The translations under genes and the position numbers were made by a program. From positions 1-33,653 of the forward strand of contig JACZJL010000184.1 of NCBI GenBank assembly GCA_014860585.1: a DNA stretch of 33,653 nucleotides, written 5' to 3'. Below the pieces are notes generated by a model. The model saw nothing but the letters and a program-made list of their open reading frames with translations, did not search any database and was not told the origin of the DNA. The DNA is from Bacteroidales bacterium. Lineage in GTDB: Bacteria; Bacteroidota; Bacteroidia; Bacteroidales; 4484-276. This document shows, piece by piece, positions 9,601 to 17,713 of this stretch (position 1 is its first letter; every line of letters begins with the position of its first letter).

Positions 9601-10446
9601 TTCCCAGTCTCTCATATCTACACTTCCATCATTGTTGATGTCGAGGTGATTGGTAAATTGTCCGTCCTCGTTGTAATCATAGCGGATACTGTCATTGTAT
9701 CCAACAATTGTCATTGCATGTGTGGCGTAGGTCCCGGCAAACTGAACCATTACTTTTTTTCCCTCCTCCGGGCTGCCTGAAGGCAATGATTGATAATTCC
9801 ACGGGCTCCCGGCATTGAAGTTGGCTATTCCGCCTATTTCAGCCCCTTCGAGATGATTTACCAACCAATGCTTAAGGGTTAACAATCCATCCGGAGTGTT
9901 CACCTTTATCTGTTTCACCCCACTTATCCGGTTTTTCATGGCAGAGTAATACAGGTCGTATCCGGAAATCCAACGCTCGCCGCCATCAATGCTCATGCCC
10001 CCGTAGTCATTGACAGTTGGGGTTCCCAGCGTCCTCAGAATTTCAAAACTGTGCATATAGTTCACCCCAAAGTAACCACTGCCCCCATTCATAAAATTAT
10101 AGACAAAATGTGATGGATATTGGTTAATTGAAGTATCTGAAGGTAGTCCTCTCAGTCGGTTTATTTCGTAAGTAAATCCATAGCCAACTGCGGAAGACTG
10201 GCCACAGGATGGTCCTGCCTGGTTGAAAATCGGCCGGAAAAAAGGCTGGTCGGAATTATCATGCCGAAAAGGAAGTTCCTTGTTACGCAAATATTCCGGT
10301 AGTGTGGCTTCGGGGAGGTTGGAAAGCCAGATGGAGTCGGTGCTGGAAATATGGAAATTGTCATTATTACCTGTAAGAACTTGAGTTTGGGCGGACAAAA
10401 TCGCGAAGTGTGGTAAAAAAAGCAGCAGTATAAATATTCGTATCAT
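6619..10446 (-). CDS. Large secreted papain-fold (C1-like) protein with T9SS sorting domain
   Basis: A 1275-residue secreted protein. It has a signal peptide (1-20, ending ILSAQ) and a papain-like domain at about 65-310. The motif FNQAGPSCGQSSAVGY (75-90) aligns with the papain QGSCGSCWAF segment, THAMTIVGY holds H243, and GGVKFANTYGNTW holds the asparagine N290. In the simplest alignment the nucleophile position is S84 or S85 rather than cysteine, while C81 matches the papain disulfide cysteine. An EF-hand-like loop (DINNDGSVDMRD, 269-280) lies between the His and Asn motifs. The middle part (about 470-740) has beta-rich segments including a putative lectin- or nidogen-like stretch. Two CARDB-like repeats follow (about 750-1000), then a Rossmann-like segment (about 1005-1140) and a type A T9SS sorting domain (about 1190-1275: VSPNPFTDF...GVYFYRVI). 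The substrate is unknown; activity depends on whether Ser or C81 can act. Confidence 0.82.
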   Translation of the reverse strand: MIRIFILLLFLPHFAILSAQTQVLTGNNDNFHISSTDSIWLSNLPEATLPEYLRNKELPFRHDNSDQPFFRPIFNQAGPSCGQSSAVGYGFTYEINRLRGLPSDTSINQYPSHFVYNFMNGGSGYFGVNYMHSFEILRTLGTPTVNDYGGMSIDGGERWISGYDLYYSAMKNRISGVKQIKVNTPDGLLTLKHWLVNHLEGAEIGGIANFNAGSPWNYQSLPSGSPEEGKKVMVQFAGTYATHAMTIVGYNDSIRYDYNEDGQFTNHLDINNDGSVDMRDWEIGGVKFANTYGNTWADSGFCYLMYKVLADDVTIGGIWNSTVNILDVKETYEPLLTMKLVIKHDSREKIRIAAGVTTDTAKLKPDHYLYFPVFNYQGGHKYMQGGRESEEYKTIEFGLDITPLLSYLEPGQFGKFFVEVIENDPKNEGSGEIIYYAIIDYTSGINLVACPQLNVPITDNKTTRLSVIHNPTFDKVAITTDELPVILPGQNYQHQMTATGGAPDYRWELKTPYYQQMFTGEFPAIDEQQLALEAPHYRYVSQELEFEFPFYGETFSKVYLHRDGYIMFDEDIYPWPYYNDGYLLFRQMKSIAAFSFYPVEYYSGTKRDEGFWYEGDETYAAFRWKKSLTHHDHTVGYGEFAVTLYPDGSIEYFFNNIELDEDILWYSGVSAGLNIDHTIIENANSSKLPRFTAYRLIPELIPQEFSLSENGLLSGNAQPGEDICNLSFKIKDEKEISALKTLQLSDGLIFDYTITAGEDPVIQSGELVKVNLTLKNISSQQFFNVQAAIVSKDPNLEIHTATALFGDIQPGQQTSVEQAFEMTVSNQCPDQYGFLVDLQIQSDQIDRSGKMSFVTQAPILYMQDYMVIDGDNQRLDPGETADVQITLINEGNAAANGVTGFMYSKDPYITINNSTPLTYGNLLSGATGQNSYSVTVDAACPIAHEAKFYFIIETANGTQVLESFDMSIGQYPLMVINFAKNENSVSVIKSTLDELGMAYIYSDTLPAKPEIYKAIMLCLGTFYSNTALTTAEGLLLSDYLEKGGRLYMEGTTTWYIDPQTAVHPKFNNSVITVANWISFNHLFGVEGSFAEGLSFDFTGAYNLLPCYFQPVNTAFPVLRADNGDGIYTMSAFENDTYRTIGSILEFGSLGNANAVSERKALMTGILEFFDLEDYFVAIMEHEKAEEKRIHVTVSPNPFTDFIHFYITHDATERIELAVFELNGQLIHHDFSTYGTTSDSQPISIHLPLTLSPGVYFYRVISGNHVATGKLIKLEK

Positions 10447-10513
10447 CGATAGAAATTTGGATATTAAACGTTAGAAAGCGTTTTTTGGTGAGCAGTTAGA
10501 TGTAAAAATCGTT

Positions 10514-10521
10514 CAAAAGTA
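10514..10521 (-). promoter_or_regulatory. -7 box for the papain-fold protein gene
   Basis: Reads TACTTTTG on the minus strand, an exact TAnnTTTG match, 67 bases upstream of the start codon at 10446, in the divergent intergenic region shared with uvrA. No good -33 element is seen. Confidence 0.4.
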
Positions 10522-10679
10522 CATTTATTGCCCGTTGGGATGATTGTTATTTAACAATTTTTGATTCGATGTATCATTGAGGATCATTTCCTGATTTTTC
10601 CCACAATTGCAATAAAAACTCTTTTCGGATTGTTAAAGAGGCAAATAATGGTAAAACTCAAATCACATTTCAAACACCA

Positions 10680-13598
10680 ATGAAGGCAGAATTAACACAG
10701 GATAATAAATTGGTAACCAATGATGATTCTGCCTCTGGAAATCTTTCTACCGATGATCAGCTTGAAGTTTATGGCGCGCGGATGCATAATCTGCAAAACA
10801 TTGATGTCAAAATTCCCCGCAACAAGTTGGTAGTGATCACCGGCCTTAGCGGGAGCGGGAAGTCATCGCTTGCTTTTGATACGATTTATGCTGAAGGCCA
10901 ACGGCGCTACATGGAAACATTCTCGGCTTATGCCCGCCAGTTTATTGGCAGTATGGAGCGTCCCGATGTGGACAAAATTGACGGTCTCAGCCCGGTGATT
11001 TCCATTGAGCAGAAAACCGTGAACAAAAATCCCCGCTCTACAGTTGGCACCATCACTGAGGTGTACGATTTTCTCAGGTTGCTGTTTGCGCGGATTGGAG
11101 AAGCTTATTCCTACAATACCGGCGAAAAGATGGTCCGTTATACCGAAAAGCAAATCATCGAACTTATTCTTCAACATTATTCCGGCCTTCCGGTGAATGT
11201 CCTGGCGCCTCTGGTCAAAGCGCGAAAAGGGCATTACCGCGAGTTGTTTGAACAAATCCGAAAACAGGGTTACCTGAAAGTCAGGATTGACGGAAAAATT
11301 GTGGATATAAACTTCGGGATGAAAGTAGACCGTTATAAAACCCATGATATAGAGGTAGTTGTTGACAGGCTGGTGATTGAAGAGGACATTCATGACAGGT
11401 TGGCAAAATCGGTGCAGATGGCCATGAAACATGGCAAAGGAGTGATGATGATCCATGACCCGAAATCCGAACACGTAAGGCACTTCAGCCGGTTACTGAT
11501 GTGCCCGACCACCGGGCTATCATATGACGAACCGGAGCCCAACACTTTTTCCTTCAATTCTCCTTATGGCGCCTGCCCGCACTGTAACGGGCTTGGCGAA
11601 GTTTCGCAAATCGACCTGAAACGGGTGATCCCTGATGATAAGCTCAGTATAAAAAAGGGTGGGATTGTTCCTTTGGGCGAATACAAAAACAATTGGATTT
11701 TTCGTCAGATCGAAGCAATCGGGCATAAATACGGTTTCGATCTTGATATGCCGATTGGTGAAATTCCGGAAAAAGGCCTCACGACTATCCTTTATGGCTC
11801 CGACGAAATCGTTCATGTAAAAAATGAATACTTAGGCATTACTTCAAATTATTCATTGAATTTTGATGGGATCATCAGTTTTATTCTCAGCCAGGATTTC
11901 GAGACAAGCAGTAAGTCGGTGCAAAAGTGGATTTCAGGTTTTATGAACCGCATTCCATGCCCGGAGTGTCATGGCGCAAGGCTAAAAAGGGAATCGCTGC
12001 AATTCAGAATTTTGGATAAAAACATTGCAGAATTGGCGGAAATGGACCTGTTTCTGCTGCGTGACTGGATTGATGCTCTTCCTGCCAAAGTGAGTGAACG
12101 CACACTCCGCATTGCTACCGAAATCACCCGCGAAATCAGTTCACGTATCAGGTTTTTACTTGAAGTCGGGCTGGATTACATCACCCTGAACCGACCTTCA
12201 AGAACCCTTTCCGGCGGCGAGTCACAACGAATACGCCTGGCCACACAAATCGGATCACAACTTACAGGAGTACTTTACATTCTCGACGAACCCAGTATCG
12301 GCCTGCATCAGCGCGATAACCAACGATTGATAACTGCATTAAAGGAACTGCGTGATATTGGAAACTCAGTCATTGTTGTGGAACATGACAGGGACATGAT
12401 TATGTCGTCGGATTATATTTTAGATATCGGGCCGGGAGCAGGCATCAAAGGCGGATTTATCGTAGGACAAGGCGCACCCGGCAATATGCTGAATTGTCAT
12501 AGCATAACCTGTGAATACCTGAGCGGCAAAAAAGAAATTTCAATCCCCGGTCTGAGAAGGGCAGGCAACGGAAAGATCCTTCAACTCACCGGCGCTCAGG
12601 GTAACAACCTGAAAAATGTGACACTGACTTTACCACTTGGGAAATTCATCTGTATTACGGGTGTTTCCGGCAGCGGAAAGTCAAGTCTGATCAACGAAAC
12701 GCTGTACCCGATTCTCAGCGCTCATTTTTATCATTCTGATAAGAAGCCGCTTCCGTTTGAGTCAATTACGGGCATGGAAAACATAGACAAAGTGATTGAA
12801 ATTGACCAGTCGCCAATTGGCCGTACACCCCGTTCAAACCCCGCAACTTATACCAAAGTTTTCGATGAAATCCGGAAACTGTTTGGTTCATTGCCCGAAT
12901 CGCAAATCAGAGGCTACAAGCCCGGACGTTTTTCGTTTAATGTTAAGGGCGGACGTTGCGAAACCTGCAGTGGCGCCGGTATCCGTCTGATTGAGATGAA
13001 CTTCCTGCCCGATGTTCAGGTGCCATGCGAAACCTGCCAGGGAAAGCGCTATAACCGCGAAACCCTCGAAGTGCGTTTCAAAGGCAAATCCATCAACGAT
13101 GTGCTCAATATGACCATCAACCAGGCCGTTGAATTTTTTGAGCATCATCCTTCAATCATTCAGAAAATAAGAACACTGAAAGATGTTGGGCTGGGTTACA
13201 TCACCCTTGGACAGCAATCTACAACGCTTTCGGGGGGAGAAGCACAACGTGTGAAACTGGCAGCCGAACTCTCCAAACGCGACACCGGGAAAACCATTTA
13301 TATCCTTGATGAACCCACTACAGGTCTGCATTTTGAGGATGTGAAGGTGTTGCTCGAAGTGCTGAATAAATTGGTGGATAAAGGGAATACAATCCTGGTG
13401 ATTGAGCACAATATGGATGTGATTAAAGTTGCAGATCATATCATTGATCTTGGCCCCGAAGGAGGAATTCGTGGTGGCGAAATTGTTTGTGTTGGAACTC
13501 CCGAAGAAGTGAGCCAGAATGAACAATCTTTCACAGCCGATTTTCTTAGAATTGAACTTACTCATCAAAGAGAAGCTATCTTTGCCGGGAAAAACTGA
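10680..13598 (+). CDS. uvrA: UvrA, excinuclease ABC subunit A
   Basis: A 972-residue UvrA, slightly longer than the usual 940 because of a roughly 25-residue acidic/polar N-terminal extension. Both ABC ATPase modules are complete: Walker A GLSGSGKS (55-62) and GVSGSGKS (661-668), with signatures LSGGESQR (about 510) and LSGGEAQR (about 850) each followed by ILDEP. Zinc-binding cysteines are visible in the first insertion (CPTTG...ACPHC), in CPECHGARL, and in the C-terminal module (CETCSGAG...CETCQGKR). UvrA dimers bind damaged DNA with UvrB to start nucleotide excision repair. The gene is followed after 13 bases by a LOG-family gene and probably cotranscribed with it. No SOS-type operator was recognised upstream. 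Confidence 0.98.
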   Translation: MKAELTQDNKLVTNDDSASGNLSTDDQLEVYGARMHNLQNIDVKIPRNKLVVITGLSGSGKSSLAFDTIYAEGQRRYMETFSAYARQFIGSMERPDVDKIDGLSPVISIEQKTVNKNPRSTVGTITEVYDFLRLLFARIGEAYSYNTGEKMVRYTEKQIIELILQHYSGLPVNVLAPLVKARKGHYRELFEQIRKQGYLKVRIDGKIVDINFGMKVDRYKTHDIEVVVDRLVIEEDIHDRLAKSVQMAMKHGKGVMMIHDPKSEHVRHFSRLLMCPTTGLSYDEPEPNTFSFNSPYGACPHCNGLGEVSQIDLKRVIPDDKLSIKKGGIVPLGEYKNNWIFRQIEAIGHKYGFDLDMPIGEIPEKGLTTILYGSDEIVHVKNEYLGITSNYSLNFDGIISFILSQDFETSSKSVQKWISGFMNRIPCPECHGARLKRESLQFRILDKNIAELAEMDLFLLRDWIDALPAKVSERTLRIATEITREISSRIRFLLEVGLDYITLNRPSRTLSGGESQRIRLATQIGSQLTGVLYILDEPSIGLHQRDNQRLITALKELRDIGNSVIVVEHDRDMIMSSDYILDIGPGAGIKGGFIVGQGAPGNMLNCHSITCEYLSGKKEISIPGLRRAGNGKILQLTGAQGNNLKNVTLTLPLGKFICITGVSGSGKSSLINETLYPILSAHFYHSDKKPLPFESITGMENIDKVIEIDQSPIGRTPRSNPATYTKVFDEIRKLFGSLPESQIRGYKPGRFSFNVKGGRCETCSGAGIRLIEMNFLPDVQVPCETCQGKRYNRETLEVRFKGKSINDVLNMTINQAVEFFEHHPSIIQKIRTLKDVGLGYITLGQQSTTLSGGEAQRVKLAAELSKRDTGKTIYILDEPTTGLHFEDVKVLLEVLNKLVDKGNTILVIEHNMDVIKVADHIIDLGPEGGIRGGEIVCVGTPEEVSQNEQSFTADFLRIELTHQREAIFAGKN

Positions 13599-13611
13599 TA
13601 AAAATTCAAAT

Positions 13612-14352
13612 ATGATGATGTTAAACGAAAACGTAGAACATTTGCGGAATAAAGACGGGGAAAGTATCCATGACTCATTTCAGCAAAAAAGCTGGAACGA
13701 AATTAAGATCAACGACTCATGGATGGTTTTTAAAGTAATGTCAGAAATGGTTGACGGTTTTGAAACCCTTGCACGAATTGGTCCTTGTGTTTCAATCTTT
13801 GGATCGGCAAGGGTTAAGGACAGCCATCCTCATTACCGCCTGGCGGAGGAAACGGCCTACCTTCTTACAAAAAAAGGTTTTGGAATCGTTACCGGTGGTG
13901 GTCCAGGGATAATGGAAGCAGCCAACAAAGGGGCTCATTTTGCCGGAGGGAAATCTGTTGGCCTCAATATTGTCCTGCCCCATGAACAAAGATCAAACCC
14001 TTTTATTGACAATGATAAACTGATTAATTTCGACTACTTCTTTGTGCGCAAAGTGATGTTCATGAAGTATTCGCAGGGTTATATCGTATTACCCGGAGGT
14101 TTTGGCACTTTGGACGAAATGTTTGAAGCCATAACCCTGATCCAGACCCACAAAATGGTAAGGTTCCCTATTGTGTTGGTTAACAAGAAATACTGGAGCG
14201 GATTGATAGAGTGGGTTAAAGAACAACTGCTTGAAGAAGCCATGATCAGCCCCGAAGACCTGCACCTTTTCAGACTGGTAGATACTGCAGAAGAAGCTGT
14301 TGATCATATAGTTAAGTATTATGAAAAGTTCAAGATCAAACCAAACTTCTGA
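13612..14352 (+). CDS. LOG-family nucleoside 5'-monophosphate phosphoribohydrolase (TIGR00730)
   Basis: A 246-residue Rossmann-fold protein of the LOG/TIGR00730 family, often misnamed lysine decarboxylase. It has the phosphate-binding TGGGPGIMEAANKGA and the signature PGGFGTLDE (161-169), which matches PGGxGTxxE. Family members split nucleoside monophosphates into base and ribose-5-phosphate; in plants and some bacteria the substrate is a cytokinin nucleotide. The bacterial role is usually unclear. I start it at the ATG cluster at 13612 (three ATG in a row), 13 bases after the uvrA stop; the longer frame opening at 13519 would run 80 bases into uvrA and lacks homology. The stop codon lies inside a hairpin followed by a T run. 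Confidence 0.9.
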   Translation: MMMLNENVEHLRNKDGESIHDSFQQKSWNEIKINDSWMVFKVMSEMVDGFETLARIGPCVSIFGSARVKDSHPHYRLAEETAYLLTKKGFGIVTGGGPGIMEAANKGAHFAGGKSVGLNIVLPHEQRSNPFIDNDKLINFDYFFVRKVMFMKYSQGYIVLPGGFGTLDEMFEAITLIQTHKMVRFPIVLVNKKYWSGLIEWVKEQLLEEAMISPEDLHLFRLVDTAEEAVDHIVKYYEKFKIKPNF

Positions 14353-14370
14353 TTTTTCAGAAATTTTTTT
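14347..14370 (+). terminator. Terminator overlapping the LOG stop codon
   Basis: TTCTGA (14347-14352, containing the stop) pairs with TCAGAA (14357-14362), followed by a run of seven T. The stem is short (6 bp) and AT-rich, so strength is uncertain. Confidence 0.45.
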
Positions 14371-14378
14371 CAAAAACT

Positions 14379-14409
14379 TTTGGTGGTAAAAAATTAGATA
14401 CTATTTTTG
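14379..14409 (+). promoter_or_regulatory. Bacteroidota promoter for the tRNA-Gly/tRNA-Leu pair
   Basis: TTTG at 14379-14382 and TATTTTTG at 14402-14409 match the -33 (TTTG) and -7 (TAnnTTTG) elements with 19 bases between them. The -7 box ends 16 bases before the tRNA-Gly start. Confidence 0.75.
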
Positions 14410-14425
14410 CACTCCCAAATTAACT

Positions 14426-14501
14426 GCGGAAGTAGCTCAGTTGGTAGAGCATAACCTTGCCAAGGTTAGGGTCGCGGGTCCGAGTCCCGTCTTCCGCTCC
14501 A
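14426..14501 (+). tRNA. tRNA-Gly (anticodon GCC)
   Basis: Acceptor arms GCGGAAG (14426-14432) and CTTCCGC (14491-14497) pair perfectly. The D arm contains AGCTCAGTTGGTAGAGC, the anticodon loop is TTGCCAA with GCC, and the T arm is CGGGTCCGAGTCCCG. Discriminator T at 14498 is followed by an encoded CCA. Confidence 0.96.
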
Positions 14502-14540
14502 AACCCCGATCCCGGGATGCTTCGGGTTCGGGGTTTTAAG
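14501..14540 (+). terminator. Hairpin after tRNA-Gly
   Basis: Arms aaaccccga (14501-14509) and tcggggttt (14528-14536) with a GC-rich loop that can itself pair, followed by a few T. It may act as terminator or as a processing signal between the two tRNAs. Confidence 0.65.
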
Positions 14541-14563
14541 TTTCATTTTTTCAAAGTGTCAAC

Positions 14564-14648
14564 GCCCGGGTGGTGGAATTGGTAGACACGAAGGACTTAA
14601 AATCCTTTGGCCATTGCGGCCGTGCGGGTTCAATTCCCGCTCCGGGTA
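14564..14648 (+). tRNA. tRNA-Leu (anticodon UAA)
   Basis: An 85-base class II tRNA. Acceptor GCCCGGG pairs with TCCGGGT using G-U at both ends. The D arm contains TGGAATTGGTAGACA, the anticodon loop is CTTAAAA (UAA), the long variable arm is TTTGGCCATTGCGGCCGT, and the T arm is GCGGGTTCAATTCCCGC. CCA is not encoded. A hairpin terminator follows directly. The 3' half is duplicated at 16194-16241. Confidence 0.94.
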
Positions 14649-14650
14649 CG

Positions 14651-14690
14651 AAAAAAGCCTTGTAAATATTTAATTTGCAAGGTTTTTTTT
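14651..14690 (+). terminator. Terminator after tRNA-Leu
   Basis: gccttgtaaat and atttgcaaggt form a stem of about 10 bp flanked by A and T runs (eight T). The same hairpin recurs after the tRNA-Leu remnant at 16244-16280. Confidence 0.85.
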
Positions 14691-14768
14691 AGAAGTTTCA
14701 AAATTCATCTTCACACTCCTTATCTACATCTATACCTGGCAAGCTGGTGCGTTGCTGCTGCCATTGCT

Positions 14769-15919
14769 TCAATGGTCATGGGTAATGGCTTTTAGCTTTT
14801 CACCTAACTCCTGTTCAATTTCCTCCACACTGGGCAGGCTGCTTTTTAGGTTTTCGGGTAGTATTCTGGTCAATTCATATTCTGAGATGCCGATTGGTTT
14901 TTGAATATCTTTAAGCGAGTATTCGGCAAACAACCGATCTTTTTGTTGACAAAGTATCAACCCAACTGTTGGTTGGTCAGCCGGATGCTTCAACAGATCA
15001 TCAACTGCTGAGCAGTAGAATTCATTTTACCGGCATATTCCGGTATAAACTCACCCCTTTTCAGTTCTATAACCACAAAACAACGCATTTTGAGATGATA
15101 GAAAAGCAAATCAAGATAAAAATCGCGGTCGCTGACTTCCAGCTTAAACTGCCTGCCCACAAATGCAAAACCGGATCCCAGTTCAATCAGAAACTTTTCC
15201 ACATTCTTAACAAGTTCCGTTTCCAGTTCACGTTCGGTGTATTCTGTTGCCAGCGTAGTAAAATCAAAAATGTACGGATCTTTCAGCATCGCATTGGCAA
15301 GGGCAGATTGTGCAGGTGGCAGGGTAAGGTTAAAGTTGGTGACAGCTTTGCCCTGGCGTAGATGAACACTTTTTTTGATCATTTCTATCAATGTCTCTTT
15401 CGACCAGCCATTTTCAACAATCTTTTGCAAATACCAAAGGCGAGTTTCATGGTCTTTTATCTTCTCCAATAAGATGATATGGTGAGTCCATGTAACTGAG
15501 AGAAACAAATTGGTTTGAAATTCAATATTTTGAATCCTGCCCACAGTTGATTGAGATTTGACATCATTATTCAATTTGGCAGCCAATAGTTGCCAATTTG
15601 GTTCATCCTGAAATTTGGCAACTACCGGTTACCAAATTGTAACATGCTGGTATTCTTTAAAGAAAATAACCATTGACCTCAAATTTCTTTCAGAAAAACC
15701 CTTCACACCTGATAGTTCGTTTTTGAGATCTTTTGATAAACGGGGAATCACTCTGGCGCCCCAACCCTTATGTTGTTGCAACTGATAAATCATTCTGCCA
15801 ACATCCCAATAGGTTGCCAGCATCTCGGCATTAGCCGAAACACTTGCCCTGAGTTGTGCTTTGCGCACCCTTTCTTTAATGTCTTGCAGCAGATTTTTGT
15901 ATTGGACAATTTCATTCAT
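14769..15919 (-). pseudogene. Broken DUF1016/YhcG-type PDDEXK nuclease gene
   Basis: Three adjacent reading frames rebuild one protein of about 383 residues. The N-terminal part (15919-15632) carries the DUF1016 N domain (YWDVGRMIYQLQ, FSERNLRSMVIFFKEY). It ends in a TAA at 15629-15631 where relatives read Q (TIW*PVVAKFQDEPNW), and the same frame then continues to the nuclease domain (GSGFAFVGRQFKLEV, DFYLDLLFYHLKMRCFVVIELK) with the D...ELK catalytic pattern intact. A one-base deletion near 15018-15022 (AATTCTAC for AATTTCTAC) shifts the frame, and the C-terminal piece (LLKHPADQPTVGLILCQQKD...PENLKSSLPS) continues in another frame down to 14769. YhcG-like proteins are associated with restriction systems and mobile DNA. 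With two lesions it is probably inactive. Confidence 0.88.
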
Positions 15920-16013
15920 GGTGATGGTTTTTTATCATGTTCAGGGATTAATATGCTGTTTGAATTTCAGTTATCTTCCAAATAATTTGTTGATCCAATT
16001 TCTTTCCTTTTGG

Positions 16014-16021
16014 CAAAATTA
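16014..16021 (-). promoter_or_regulatory. -7 box of the DUF1016 pseudogene
   Basis: Reads TAATTTTG on the minus strand (TAnnTTTG match), about 95 bases upstream of the ATG at 15919. No clear -33 element. Confidence 0.4.
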
Positions 16022-16148
16022 AGAATATGCGTTGAAATCATGATTATTAGTAAAATCATTTTGTTGGGGATAAAAGAAACAGCCTTGATTGATGCTGCGC
16101 CTTTTACAAAAAACTGCATTTCAAAATCCTTCTCTTAAGTTTGCGATT

Positions 16149-16241
16149 GCCCGTGTGCAATGCTGATGGCGAAATTGTCAGACTTTTAGGAACAATCCTT
16201 TGGCCATTGCGGCTGTGCGGGTTCAATTCCCGTTCCGGGTG
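16149..16241 (+). pseudogene. Decayed tRNA-Leu copy
   Basis: From 16194 to 16241 the sequence matches the 3' half of the upstream tRNA-Leu (anticodon-stem 3' side, variable arm, T arm, acceptor 3' side) with only three base changes. The 5' part is degenerate: a D-arm-like TGGCGAAATTGTCAGAC is recognisable, GCCCG at 16149 could be an acceptor remnant, and the anticodon loop is shortened so no anticodon remains. It cannot fold as a functional tRNA. It is followed by a copy of the tRNA-Leu terminator. The rest of the 380-base gap 15920-16299 shows nothing else I recognise apart from the -7 box at 16014. Confidence 0.8.
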
Positions 16242-16243
16242 CG

Positions 16244-16280
16244 AAAAAAGCCTTGTAAAAAGTTAATTTACAAGGCTTTT
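16244..16280. terminator. Second copy of the tRNA-Leu terminator, likely serving the efflux operon
   Basis: aaaaaagccttgtaaa (16244-16259) pairs with tttacaaggctttt (16267-16280), stem about 14 bp with A and T tails on both strands. It lies 20 bases downstream of the stop of the minus-strand adaptor gene and can terminate that operon. Confidence 0.8.
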
Positions 16281-16299
16281 GTATTTATTTTCAATGAGT

Positions 16300-17655
16300 C
16301 TACTCAAAGAGCTCCTCTTTCGGTACTTTTTTTACTTGATCGCCATTTTTAAGACTTCTTGAAACGGCGCGGTAAGGGCCAATGATAACTTCCGCATTTT
16401 CTTCAAGCCCCGATAAAATCTGGATATAGGTATTGTCCTGGATCCCTGATTTTACCTGAATCATTTTGGCCTTACCATTGTCGTAAACAAACACATACTC
16501 GGTAATTTCGGTATTTACTTTTTCGTTCTTGTCTTTTTCCTTTTCGTCTTTGTTTTTATCCCGGTCAATCCGCGCCGAAACTTCTTTACCTGTCGTATCG
16601 CTTCGGGTAGTAACCGCCTGAATTGGCAGGGTAAGTACGTTGAACTCGGTTTTTGTCTGGATGTCAACGGTGGTGGACATGCCGGGGCGGAAAGGAGAAA
16701 ACCATGGTTTTTCAGGATCGAGAAGATCCTGGTAGGACTCTTTGAGTAATCTGATTTTCACCTCGAAACTTGTAACCTGGTCTGAGGTCAATGCAGCAGT
16801 TTCAGCAGAAGTAGCAATTTCGGTAACAAGACCTTTGAACTTCCGGTTCAGATAGGCATCAACTTCAATCAGTGATGTATCGCCTAAACTGATGCGTACG
16901 ATGTCGTTTTCATTTACCTGCACTACTGCCTCCATTAAGTCCAGATCGGCAATCCGCATGAGTTCAGTACCTGCGGAGAATTGAGATGCACCGGCAACGC
17001 GTTCCCCCTTTTCGATAATCAGACGTGAAACAGTACCATCAGAAGGGGCGTAAATTGCCGTTTTAGTGAGATTTTCACGTGCTTCACGCAGGGATGCTTC
17101 GGCACTGGCCACCTGAAATTCGGCTGCTTTCACCGATTCTTCGGCAGCCTGCACTTCGGCAGTGGTCACTTCAAAGTTCGCTTTGGCTGTTTCATAATCA
17201 GCATCTGAGATGACCTTCTCTTTCCATAATTTTTCGTTCCGCTCGAAAGACAATTTGGAATTGGTAAACTGAGCATTGGTTTGCGCAAGGCGTGCTTTTG
17301 CATTGGCCAAACTTGCCTTTTGAGATTGAAGGCTTGCTTCCATGCGCTCGTAATTGGAAAGATAAATTTCCGGATCAATTTTGGCTAAAAGGTCTCCACC
17401 TTTAACCTGGTCGCCTTCACGCACATGCAATTCCACAACTTCCCCGGAGATGTAAGGCGTAATCTTTACTTCACGCGCAGGCTGGATTTTCCCATTGGCT
17501 GATACGGTCTCCACGATTGTACGTCTTGCGACCATGTCAGTAGCGACCTTAGGAGATTGGTCGCCACCAATTACTCCTTTACTTTTCATGATGGCAAGGA
17601 CAATTAACACAATCAGCACTGCTGCGCTGATGATTATGATCGTTTTCTTTTTCAT
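16300..17655 (-). CDS. Efflux periplasmic adaptor (HlyD/MacA-like membrane fusion protein)
   Basis: A 451-residue membrane fusion protein. It has an N-terminal membrane anchor (about residues 5-24), the first lipoyl half-motif (SGEVVELHVREGDQVKGGDLL), a long alpha-helical hairpin (about 100-200, rich in A, K, E and Q), and the second lipoyl half (IYAPSDGTVSRLIIEKGERV). Beta-barrel and membrane-proximal domains follow (RPGMSTTVDIQT). A charged low-complexity loop (DRDKNKDEKEKDKNEK, about 370-386) is inserted in the last domain. The adaptor should bridge an inner-membrane pump and the TolC-like channel encoded just upstream (58-base gap, same strand). The ABC ATPase/permease genes that normally follow a MacA-like gene are absent here. 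Confidence 0.92.
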   Translation of the reverse strand: MKKKTIIIISAAVLIVLIVLAIMKSKGVIGGDQSPKVATDMVARRTIVETVSANGKIQPAREVKITPYISGEVVELHVREGDQVKGGDLLAKIDPEIYLSNYERMEASLQSQKASLANAKARLAQTNAQFTNSKLSFERNEKLWKEKVISDADYETAKANFEVTTAEVQAAEESVKAAEFQVASAEASLREARENLTKTAIYAPSDGTVSRLIIEKGERVAGASQFSAGTELMRIADLDLMEAVVQVNENDIVRISLGDTSLIEVDAYLNRKFKGLVTEIATSAETAALTSDQVTSFEVKIRLLKESYQDLLDPEKPWFSPFRPGMSTTVDIQTKTEFNVLTLPIQAVTTRSDTTGKEVSARIDRDKNKDEKEKDKNEKVNTEITEYVFVYDNGKAKMIQVKSGIQDNTYIQILSGLEENAEVIIGPYRAVSRSLKNGDQVKKVPKEELFE

Positions 17656-17713
17656 ATTGTTGCTGATAGATTTGATGCTGATTCCATTTGAACAGGAACA
17701 TTGTACCGGTGAA

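Noticed and set aside
10863-11483. Long antisense frame inside uvrA (and similar antisense frames in other genes)
   Set aside because: It is a shadow of a strongly conserved coding sequence and has no recognisable domain of its own.
13519-13611. Longer start for the LOG-family gene
   Set aside because: It would overlap the end of uvrA by 80 bases and adds residues not typical of the family. ATG at 13612 is well placed.
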